Below, one piece after another: positions 1 through 6,222 of a stretch of 13,113 bases of DNA. The notes beneath the pieces were generated by a model, which was not told the origin of the DNA, ran no database searches, and saw nothing but the letters and a program-made list of their open reading frames with translations. The DNA comes from Bacteroidota bacterium (GTDB lineage: Bacteria > Bacteroidota > Bacteroidia > Chitinophagales > Chitinophagaceae): positions 1 through 13,113 of the forward strand of contig JAEYQO010000059.1 in assembly GCA_023409975.1 (NCBI GenBank). The letters are read 5' to 3'. Both the position numbers and the translations under genes were made by a program. How positions within the stretch are numbered: position 1 is the stretch's first letter; each line of letters starts with the position of its first letter.

Positions 1-164
1 GGGTGTGATTTGGCTGGTTTTCTCAGATCCGTAACTAAACCCCCGGCTGTAACCGTAACTTTGGGAGAATCATAGAGGCTGAGTCTGCGTTTCAGAGATA
101 TGGCGGGTTTCCCCGGACAACAGTGAATAGATATGTACGCACAGCTCTATAAAACAAGAAAATA

Positions 165-194
165 TTGCATAATAAATTTATCGGTTGTAATTTG
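165..194 (+). promoter_or_regulatory. Possible Bacteroidota-type promoter of the OMP-lipoprotein unit
   Basis: A TTG at 165-167 is followed, after 20 bases, by TAATTTG at 188-194. This resembles the Bacteroidota -33 TTG / -7 TAnnTTTG pattern, but the -7 box has one base fewer between TA and TTTG than consensus. It lies in an AT-rich stretch about 30 bases before the ATG at 227. The placement suits the first gene of the unit; the assignment is inference. Confidence 0.35.
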
Positions 195-226
195 GCGGCT
201 TCAATCATTTCATTAATCACTCCCTT

Positions 227-955
227 ATGAAGAAAGCAAGCCTTATGTGCATCTTCCTGGTTGTTTTGCAACTAGGAAACGAAGCGAGCGCACAGGTGGC
301 TAAGGTGGATGTTGCAGCAGACAAAATGAGCGACAGCCTGGCCTATGAGAAACCTCTTTTACAAAGACCAAAAACAGTAAGTGTACTGCTGGGAACTCAG
401 GGCATTGGCCTTTCGGGTAAGCTGGCTGTAATGCCACAGCTGAATGTCAGACTTGGATTCAGCTACATGGCTGCTAATTACAACATGGACTTCGACCTGG
501 CAGATTTTGATGCAGAGATCAAGGCAGACGGTAGCCTGGGCAACGTACATCTCCTTGCCGAGTACCGCCCCTTCCCTCGCTCCAGCTTCCGGGTTGTCGG
601 CGGATTTGCCTACTTCTTCGCAGGAATGGCAACAGTTGAAGCACAACCAAAAGGCACCTACAGCTATGGCGATATTCCGATCACCGGCGATCAGGTAGGT
701 AAACTTACCGGTACGGTAGATTGGGGAGGTATTGCGCCTTACATCGGTATCGGCCTGTTCAATTCCATGCCTGAAAAGAAGTTCAATGTGACGATGGATC
801 TGGGTACCTATTACCTCTCAAAGCCAAAGACAACACTGGAAGGAACGAATATGCTGGCTAATAATAAGGAAAATGAAGCGCAGTTGGACGAGAACCTGAA
901 AGGATACCGCTGGCTGCCCGTTCTACAGGTGAGCTTCAATTATCGAATCAATTAA
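227..955 (+). CDS. Outer-membrane beta-barrel protein, small porin-like, unknown function
   Basis: This 242-residue protein begins with a signal peptide: a MKK start, a hydrophobic core, and a likely cleavage after Ala-Ser-Ala at residue 22 before Gln. After a polar linker (residues 23-48) it shows alternating hydrophobic/aromatic stretches typical of transmembrane beta strands: about 50-66, 72-86, 107-130, 162-178, 187-198 and 228-242, the last ending the chain as in outer-membrane barrels. Glycine- and tyrosine-rich segments and short turns fit an 8-stranded barrel of the OmpW/OmpA-barrel size class; I cannot name the family. The ATG at 227 is the only start that gives a complete signal peptide. 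The gene lies 19 bases before the lipoprotein gene at 975 and is probably cotranscribed with it, so the two may act together at the outer membrane. Function is not known from the sequence. Confidence 0.85.
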   Translation: MKKASLMCIFLVVLQLGNEASAQVAKVDVAADKMSDSLAYEKPLLQRPKTVSVLLGTQGIGLSGKLAVMPQLNVRLGFSYMAANYNMDFDLADFDAEIKADGSLGNVHLLAEYRPFPRSSFRVVGGFAYFFAGMATVEAQPKGTYSYGDIPITGDQVGKLTGTVDWGGIAPYIGIGLFNSMPEKKFNVTMDLGTYYLSKPKTTLEGTNMLANNKENEAQLDENLKGYRWLPVLQVSFNYRIN

Positions 956-974
956 TCCCTAAACAACAACTGAA

Positions 975-2729
975 ATGAAAAAGCAATTATACTTTTCAAT
1001 CCTTGCCGCTCTGGCATTCCTTCAGGCCTGTAAAAATCCTACGGAAAACCTGAACGTAAGCATTTCACCAGATGTGATCAAGTATATGGTGGACGTAAAG
1101 GTTGTCGATTTGGACCCTAACGTCCCTATCCGTCCTAATGCTTCCATCGCGATTGGAGGAAAGGATGCAGGTTATGTATATAATATTGCTGGCGAGAAGA
1201 ACCTTAATATGGAAAACGGCCAGATCACGCTTGGGATTGACCCGGCAAGAATCCCTACTGATGCAGATCCTTTGGATATCATTATCCAGGTCGATGCTGA
1301 GGGTTACCTTCCGGAAGAACTTCCCCTTAAGATTGGCCCTCAGGAGTTAACTAAATCAGTGACAATCCCACTGGTTAATATGTGGAGATCCTATGACGCA
1401 TTGGAACTAGAGATCAAATCTTTTAAACTACAGAATGGTGCGATTTCGTCAAATGCTTTTGTAAAAGCCAAGACTACAGAAGATTCAGCATATTATGATG
1501 ACGGCCTGACAACTGTTGTTTTGCCAAAAGGCACAAAATTCTATTACTACAACTACGAACAAACTGGCACCTATCGTGGTGTAAAATTGCCATTGAATAC
1601 CCAACCGGACACTGCCTACGTCAATGGAAAGATGTATATAGGAACCGTGTCTACGCCTTACCAGGATACTATTGAATATCCAAGGATGGGTTACGTTAAA
1701 AAGTTTGTTACCGGCAACGACTCGCTGGTTGTTGCGGCATATTATGCAACAGGTTACGATGTCGATGTAAAATTCTCGTATCCAGGATCAACATTAAACG
1801 GCCAACCGATCTCTATTCTAAATGGAGCAACGGTTCGCCAGGACGAGCTGTTATATGAGTCTGCAGTTGCAAAACGCCTTGCTAATGTTTCTTTCATTGC
1901 TTACGTAAATATCGACGGCGCACGCAGAAAGGTTAACGTTTTACCTGACGCTGCCAGTAAATGGTTTACCAGTTATAAACTCAAACAGAATATGCACAAC
2001 CCTATAACTGGTCAACCCCTGAAGGAAGGTGATTCACTAGAGGTTGGAGTAAATCCTTATGAAGGTAAAACAATGCGTACGGTCGTTAAGAAAGCCGCCA
2101 ATGGTGATCTTCGCGTAGAAAGCCAGGCAACAGAAGTTGGTTTCTATTATAAAGCTAATTACACCTACGAGTTTGCTTACAACTTCACTATGTACACTCC
2201 GTCCAGTTCAGATATTCCAGATCCCGAAAATCTTACAGCCTACGGGTACATCGACCTTGGAAAATATGGCATGAGCTTACCATTGTACTACTACAATGGT
2301 TCGAATTATTCCGTGGCAAATAAGATCGCTTCAAAGGATCCGATCAAACAGAATGACTGTAGTGTAACCGTCTATTATGCAGACCAGTTCAGACTTTCAA
2401 GAAAAGTTCCTTTAGGGGATGTGAACGTATATGAACCAGAAGTGTTCAACGGTCTTCCACCGGCTATAGATTTTACCTGCAGGTTCTACTGCGAAAAAGG
2501 AGAAGCTTATGTCTATCCAAGTGCATTGTTAGAGGTTTACGCTAATAACCGGCTTTTTAAATGCCGTTTCGTAAATGGCAAATGGGCCACTCGTGGTATG
2601 GTGGAAGGCGATATGATCTCTGCTCAGGCCTGGATTGGAAATTACTACTTCAATTACAATAATGTCCAACTCGAAAACCCCATGCTTATTGAGAAAGATA
2701 TTCCGGGTAACGAGTCTATTTGTATGTAG
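975..2729 (+). CDS. Large secreted lipoprotein, unknown function
   Basis: This 584-residue protein has a lipoprotein signal peptide: MKK, a hydrophobic stretch, then Leu-Gln-Ala-Cys with the lipidated Cys at residue 19. The next residues are Lys and Asn, and an outer-membrane location is inferred. The mature protein is rich in Tyr, Asn and Val and appears to be all-beta. Residues about 35-135 look like an Ig- or carboxypeptidase-regulatory-like beta-sandwich (valine-rich strands, proline-rich loops, then an EGYLPEELPL stretch). The rest, about 140-584, has many short aromatic strands and no catalytic motif I recognise. I see no SusD or TonB features and do not recognise the family. It follows the beta-barrel gene by 19 bases and ends 20 bases before a strong terminator, so the pair forms a closed two-gene unit. 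A surface or periplasmic binding or structural role is possible but unproven. Confidence 0.85.
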   Translation: MKKQLYFSILAALAFLQACKNPTENLNVSISPDVIKYMVDVKVVDLDPNVPIRPNASIAIGGKDAGYVYNIAGEKNLNMENGQITLGIDPARIPTDADPLDIIIQVDAEGYLPEELPLKIGPQELTKSVTIPLVNMWRSYDALELEIKSFKLQNGAISSNAFVKAKTTEDSAYYDDGLTTVVLPKGTKFYYYNYEQTGTYRGVKLPLNTQPDTAYVNGKMYIGTVSTPYQDTIEYPRMGYVKKFVTGNDSLVVAAYYATGYDVDVKFSYPGSTLNGQPISILNGATVRQDELLYESAVAKRLANVSFIAYVNIDGARRKVNVLPDAASKWFTSYKLKQNMHNPITGQPLKEGDSLEVGVNPYEGKTMRTVVKKAANGDLRVESQATEVGFYYKANYTYEFAYNFTMYTPSSSDIPDPENLTAYGYIDLGKYGMSLPLYYYNGSNYSVANKIASKDPIKQNDCSVTVYYADQFRLSRKVPLGDVNVYEPEVFNGLPPAIDFTCRFYCEKGEAYVYPSALLEVYANNRLFKCRFVNGKWATRGMVEGDMISAQAWIGNYYFNYNNVQLENPMLIEKDIPGNESICM

Positions 2730-2748
2730 CACATCACCACGATACAAT

Positions 2749-2779
2749 AAAAAAAGCTGGCCCAGAGCCAGCTTTTTTT
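2749..2779 (+). terminator. Rho-independent terminator after the lipoprotein gene
   Basis: GCTGGC (2756-2761) pairs with GCCAGC (2767-2772) around a five-base loop CCAGA. The stem is extended by an A-run on the left and followed by seven T on the right (2773-2779). It closes the OMP-lipoprotein unit 20 bases after the stop codon. Confidence 0.9.
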
Positions 2780-2784
2780 ATTTT

Positions 2785-2800
2785 GTACTTATCTGAGTAC
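2785..2800. promoter_or_regulatory. Short dyad GTACT-N6-AGTAC upstream of padR
   Basis: GTACT (2785-2789) and AGTAC (2796-2800) form a perfect inverted repeat with six bases between. The half-site AGTAC recurs at 2807-2811 and again at 2846-2850, at the edge of the larger palindrome. It could be a secondary protein-binding site in the padR upstream region; this is inference from symmetry only. Confidence 0.25.
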
Positions 2801-2848
2801 CAAAGAAGTACGTTCCCTCTGGAAATTTCCCCCTAAACATACCCCAGT

Positions 2849-2865
2849 ACTATGTGTTGCATAGT
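2849..2865. promoter_or_regulatory. Palindromic candidate PadR operator
   Basis: ACTATG (2849-2854), a five-base spacer TGTTG, and CATAGT (2860-2865) form a perfect 6+6 inverted repeat; partial symmetry continues outward. It lies 38 bases before the ATG at 2904. PadR-family dimers commonly bind such dyads in their own promoters. The left arm and spacer contain a loose -7-like TATGTGTTG, so binding here could block transcription. Autoregulation is inferred. Confidence 0.5.
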
Positions 2866-2903
2866 TCCAGCTTTTGCCTAAATTGCAGGTAAATGAGGAG
2901 CCT

Positions 2904-3236
2904 ATGAATATAGAAAATACAGCTTCGCAGATGAGGAAGGGACTGCTCGAGCTGTGTATACTGGGAATCATTCACAGAGAGAAAGAAGCCTACCCTAGTG
3001 ATATCCTTAACCAACTTAAGGATGCTAACCTGATCGTACTGGAAGGAACTTTGTATCCACTTCTTACAAGGTTGAAGAATGCAGAAGTACTTACCTATCG
3101 CTGGGAAGAATCCGCTGCAGGTCCTCCCAGAAAGTATTACTCGCTGACGAAGGCTGGCCTGAAACTCTACCACCAGCTTCGCGAAAACTGGGAAGAGTTA
3201 AGTCAATCAGTTAATCGTTTAACCGTTCAAATATAA
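2904..3236 (+). CDS. PadR-family winged-helix transcriptional regulator
   Basis: This is a 110-residue DNA-binding protein. Residues about 10-88 form the PadR winged helix: the opening MRKG-LLELCILGII helix, then EGTLYPLLTRL (47-57) in the recognition-helix region, and GPPRKYYSLT (73-82) forming the wing. A C-terminal helix (about 84-105) should serve dimerisation. The ATG at 2904 is preferred over an in-frame TTG at 2874 because an AGGAG lies at 2896-2900 and because close relatives usually begin with a MNIENT-like sequence just before the MRKG helix. The stop is six bases before the PspC-domain gene, so the two are an operon. In Bacteroidota PadR genes are often paired with PspC-domain genes, where the regulator presumably controls the pair in response to an unknown signal. 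A palindrome at 2849-2865 is a plausible binding site. Confidence 0.92.
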   Translation: MNIENTASQMRKGLLELCILGIIHREKEAYPSDILNQLKDANLIVLEGTLYPLLTRLKNAEVLTYRWEESAAGPPRKYYSLTKAGLKLYHQLRENWEELSQSVNRLTVQI

Positions 3237-3242
3237 AAGCAT

Positions 3243-3896
3243 ATGCAACGTATCATTCAGATCAATATCGCGGGAAGGATGATCCCCATTGAGGAGGATG
3301 CCTACCTGATCCTGAGGGAATATATCAGCTCGCTGGATCGCCACTTTGCCAATGAGCCGGGGAAAACGGAGATCATTCTGGACATCGAAAGCCGTATCTC
3401 AGAATTGTTCTCCATCAGGCTGCAGACTGGCGCCCCCTGCATCAATGAAGATGATGTAAAAAAGGTGATTGAAACGCTGGGACCAGCCTACACCCTGAGC
3501 GCAGAAACCGCCGAAGCCACAAACCCTTATCTACCCACACCCTATGTTGGCCCAGCGAAAGGCACAGGAAGAAGACGGTTGTACAGAAATCCAAACGACA
3601 AGATGTTAGGCGGTGTCTGTGGCGGTCTCGCCAGTTACTTCGACGTTGATCCGGTAATCATCAGACTGGTGCTGGTCATCCTGTTCCTCGGAGGAGGTAT
3701 CGGTCTGATTGCCTATATCATCGCATGGATCGTCATCCCTCTCGCGCGCACTCCGGAAGAACTTGCTGAAATGTCCGGTGGTTCACCGATCACGTTTCAG
3801 TCCATGAAACAAAATGTGGGCGAAGAGCTACAGGATCTGAAGAAAAGAGCTGAGTCCATGAGCAGAGAACTCAGGGGCTATTTTAGCAGGAAGTAA
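3243..3896 (+). CDS. PspC-domain envelope-stress membrane protein, short form
   Basis: This 217-residue protein has three parts. Residues 1-80 match the soluble N-terminal region typical of Bacteroidota PspC proteins (INIAGRMIPIEEDAY, then DIESRISELF and an NEDDVKKVIETLG segment). Residues about 112-170 are the PspC domain: a basic RRRLYRNPNDK lead, the glycine-rich GGVCGGLASYFDVDP motif, and a hydrophobic membrane hairpin (about 138-167). A charged helix at about 186-210 may be a coiled coil. In proteobacteria PspC senses inner-membrane stress; the role here is not known. Many Bacteroidota homologues are much longer, with an added C-terminal region, so this is a short version with no sign of truncation: it has a clean stop and a terminator 95 bases further on. 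It follows padR by six bases and is probably under its control. Confidence 0.9.
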   Translation: MQRIIQINIAGRMIPIEEDAYLILREYISSLDRHFANEPGKTEIILDIESRISELFSIRLQTGAPCINEDDVKKVIETLGPAYTLSAETAEATNPYLPTPYVGPAKGTGRRRLYRNPNDKMLGGVCGGLASYFDVDPVIIRLVLVILFLGGGIGLIAYIIAWIVIPLARTPEELAEMSGGSPITFQSMKQNVGEELQDLKKRAESMSRELRGYFSRK

Positions 3897-3990
3897 CCCC
3901 GCATTGACCGTTCTGTGAGGCCTTCCATCCCTACAGACGGACATTACATCAGGTAACAGCACAATTTTAGCTGCTCACCAGCATCCATAA

Positions 3991-4021
3991 AAAAACTCCA
4001 GTATCAGATACTGGAGTTTTT
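3991..4021. terminator. Bidirectional terminator between the PspC and DedA genes
   Basis: A perfect stem of 14 pairs joins 3991-4004 to 4008-4021 around a CAG loop. The core is CTCCAGTAT / ATACTGGAG, flanked by five A on the left and five T on the right. It sits between convergent genes and should stop transcription from both sides. Confidence 0.9.
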
Positions 4022-4038
4022 GATATGGATATCCCACA

Positions 4039-4734
4039 CTAATGTTTCTTCGTTTGCTTCTTTTCTTCATGATCAGAAAGCACTGGTACTACTTCCACCT
4101 GCTTCTTCCGGCCAGCTAACATCTTTATGGCGACGGGTGCCGTTGTGATCACAACGATGCCAATTATGATCTTATCAAGATTTTCCTTCACCCAGGCATT
4201 CTCACCCAGCAGGAATCCTGCAGATACGATACTGCCCACCCATACAAATGACCCAATGATATTGTAGATGGTAAACTGTTTTCTGTTCATCCCTACAATG
4301 CCTGCAACGATCGGAGCAAAGGTGCGGACTATCGGAAGGAACCTGGCCAATACAATGGCTCCGCCGCCCTTCTTCTCGTAGAATTCTTTCGCCTGATAGA
4401 GATGGCGCTTTTTGAATAACCAGGTGTCCTTTCGTTCAAACAACATGCTCCCTGATTTTCGTCCAAACCAGTAACCAAGATAATTACCTATGATACCGGC
4501 TGCGGAGATCAGTGCAACCCAATATGCGAGGTTCAGTACCGCAGTATCAGTTGGTGACAAGGTATTTGCTATGATCATTCCTGTAATGAACAACAGTGTG
4601 TCACCAGGGAGGAAAAAACCGACAAACAATCCCGTTTCCGCAAACACGATAAATGTTACAAAGTAGAGCCCGCCATATTGCATGATCCATTCGGGGCTCA
4701 TGAGATTCTGAAAGAGTTCGATGATGGTGTTCAT
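4039..4734 (-). CDS. DedA-family inner-membrane protein (SNARE-associated/VTT domain)
   Basis: This 231-residue multi-pass protein has the DedA hallmarks: FAETGLFVGFFLPGDTLL (residues 31-48, with the conserved Glu33 and Asp45), a GNYLGYWFGRKSG segment (83-95), and RFLPIVRTFAPIVAG (131-145) with the paired conserved Arg131 and Arg137. Membrane segments lie near 22-56, 65-90, 126-148, 155-177 and 187-207; the tail is charged (208-231). DedA proteins are thought to move lipids, including undecaprenyl phosphate or phospholipids, across the inner membrane and affect membrane potential and drug resistance. The substrate here is unknown. The ATG at 4734 is 33 bases after the stop of the outer-membrane factor gene on the same strand, and no promoter is clear in the gap, so it may be the last gene of the efflux operon. 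It ends just before a bidirectional terminator. Confidence 0.92.
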   Translation of the reverse strand: MNTIIELFQNLMSPEWIMQYGGLYFVTFIVFAETGLFVGFFLPGDTLLFITGMIIANTLSPTDTAVLNLAYWVALISAAGIIGNYLGYWFGRKSGSMLFERKDTWLFKKRHLYQAKEFYEKKGGGAIVLARFLPIVRTFAPIVAGIVGMNRKQFTIYNIIGSFVWVGSIVSAGFLLGENAWVKENLDKIIIGIVVITTAPVAIKMLAGRKKQVEVVPVLSDHEEKKQTKKH

Positions 4735-4767
4735 TGATATTCTATAAAATTTTTAGTTCAAGTTGAT

Positions 4768-6198
4768 CTACCAGCCGCCACCTGTTGCACGATAGAGTGT
4801 TACAAGTGCATGATACAGATTCCTCCTGGTTTCCAGCGCATTTAATTGTGCTTCTATTGCATTTCCCTGAGCTGCTATCACTTCAAGATAAGTAGCATAG
4901 CCTACCTGATACAGTTCATTTGACGTTGTTACAGCTTTTTGTAATACTTCATTTTCCTGCAGATTCAGCCGATAAATTCCCTGCAGATGCTGCATATTGC
5001 TCAGTGTGGTTTCTACTTCGGCAAATGCGCTGGTCACCGTGCGGAAGTACTGGTGATAAGCCAATTGCTGTTCAGCTTTGGAACGTGCCACACGGCTCTT
5101 GCCCTCGCTTCGATTCAACACTGGAGCTGACAATCCTCCCACTAAACCCCAGGCGATTGAGGCCGGATCGAACATAGCAGGTGCGTTGAAAGTACTGTAT
5201 CCGGCAAATGGTGTCAGTCGCAAAGCCGGCAGTAGCGCCGCCTTCGCTGCCTGCACATCTGCTGCACTTGCTTCCAGTTCCAGCTCTGCCTGTCTGATAT
5301 CAGGCCTGTTATCTAATATCTGCTGCGGCGTACCTGCCAGGTGCACCTGAGGAACCGTGTCTTTCACACTGCCACGAACAACCGGCTGGGGAAATCGTCC
5401 TGCCAAAAAGTTAATCTCATTCTCTATTCTCACAATATTTTGCCTGGTCTGTTCGTAGTAGCTTCTGGTGCGCAACAATTGTGCCTGAAACTGTTGTACG
5501 CCAAGTTCTGTCGTTCTGCCAGCGAGTTTCTGTACCTCTGCTATCTCAACAGCACTTTCCTGAAGTTTGATATTATCCTCAATTACCTTCAGTGCAGCGT
5601 CCAATGTTTTGAGTTCATAATAGCGGGAGGCGATCTCCGCCACAATGGAAGTGATGACCAGCCGGTGTCCTTCCCTTGTCGCCAGGAGGCTCTTCATAGC
5701 GGCCGTCCGCTGACTTTTCAACCTGCCCCATAGGTCAATCTCCCAACTGCTGCGCAACCCGAGGAAGAAGTAGGGAACCACAGGCTGGTTCACTTTCTGA
5801 TCGTCGTCTATGTTGGGCGACAAATTCGTATCATAGTTTCCAACACCCTCCATCGTGTAGTCACCATACTTCTGGGCTGAAGCTTCGGCATCTGCAGATA
5901 CCTGCGGGAGTAATTGCCCCTTCCTGAAACGCAGGTGTGCACGTGCTACGTTAACCCGGTCTGCCGCCATAAGTATGTCGGGGTTATTGCCGATGGCTTC
6001 ATCTATGAGTGCCACCAGTTCCGGCTCCTTCAGAAACAAGTCTTTACCCAATGGATGTGTTCGTACCGTAGAATCGGTAAACCTGAAAGTGTCAGGAACG
6101 ACGGGCCTGTTATAGCCTGCTTCCCGGGCAGGCTGACATCCTAAACCTGCTAGAACGATTAACAACAGGCCTGGCGGAACAAATTTCTTTCTGTACAT
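4768..6198 (-). CDS. TolC/NodT-type outer-membrane factor of an RND efflux pump (lipoprotein)
   Basis: This 476-residue protein is the outer-membrane channel of the tripartite pump. It starts with a lipoprotein-like signal peptide, with Cys at residue 21 after Gly-Leu-Gly; the lipobox is weak because Gly stands at the -3 position where Leu is usual. Two outer-membrane-efflux repeats follow. The first holds the SSWEIDLWGRLKS motif; the second holds NRPDIRQAELELEASAADVQAAKAALLP, both characteristic of the NodT family. Long helices between them build the periplasmic tunnel. I chose the ATG at 6198 because an AGGAG lies next to it and it gives a normal signal peptide; an in-frame TTG at 6213 would add five residues. 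It starts 24 bases after the RND permease stop and is clearly cotranscribed with it. Substrates cannot be told from the sequence. Confidence 0.93.
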   Translation of the reverse strand: MYRKKFVPPGLLLIVLAGLGCQPAREAGYNRPVVPDTFRFTDSTVRTHPLGKDLFLKEPELVALIDEAIGNNPDILMAADRVNVARAHLRFRKGQLLPQVSADAEASAQKYGDYTMEGVGNYDTNLSPNIDDDQKVNQPVVPYFFLGLRSSWEIDLWGRLKSQRTAAMKSLLATREGHRLVITSIVAEIASRYYELKTLDAALKVIEDNIKLQESAVEIAEVQKLAGRTTELGVQQFQAQLLRTRSYYEQTRQNIVRIENEINFLAGRFPQPVVRGSVKDTVPQVHLAGTPQQILDNRPDIRQAELELEASAADVQAAKAALLPALRLTPFAGYSTFNAPAMFDPASIAWGLVGGLSAPVLNRSEGKSRVARSKAEQQLAYHQYFRTVTSAFAEVETTLSNMQHLQGIYRLNLQENEVLQKAVTTSNELYQVGYATYLEVIAAQGNAIEAQLNALETRRNLYHALVTLYRATGGGW

Positions 6199-6222
6199 AC
6201 TCCTGTTTACCAATTTTGCTCT

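Noticed and set aside
2874..2903. TTG start that would lengthen the PadR protein by ten residues
   Set aside because: The ATG at 2904 has an AGGAG in front and gives the usual PadR N-terminus; the extra residues look unlike the family.
2850..3173. 107-codon minus-strand open frame opposite padR
   Set aside because: The PadR frame is strongly supported; the opposite frame has no recognisable feature.
5341..5733. 130-codon plus-strand open frame
   Set aside because: It lies opposite the well-supported outer-membrane factor gene and shows no family features.
6199..6213. TTG start that would lengthen the outer-membrane factor by five residues
   Set aside because: The ATG at 6198 is preceded by AGGAG and already gives a complete lipoprotein signal peptide.
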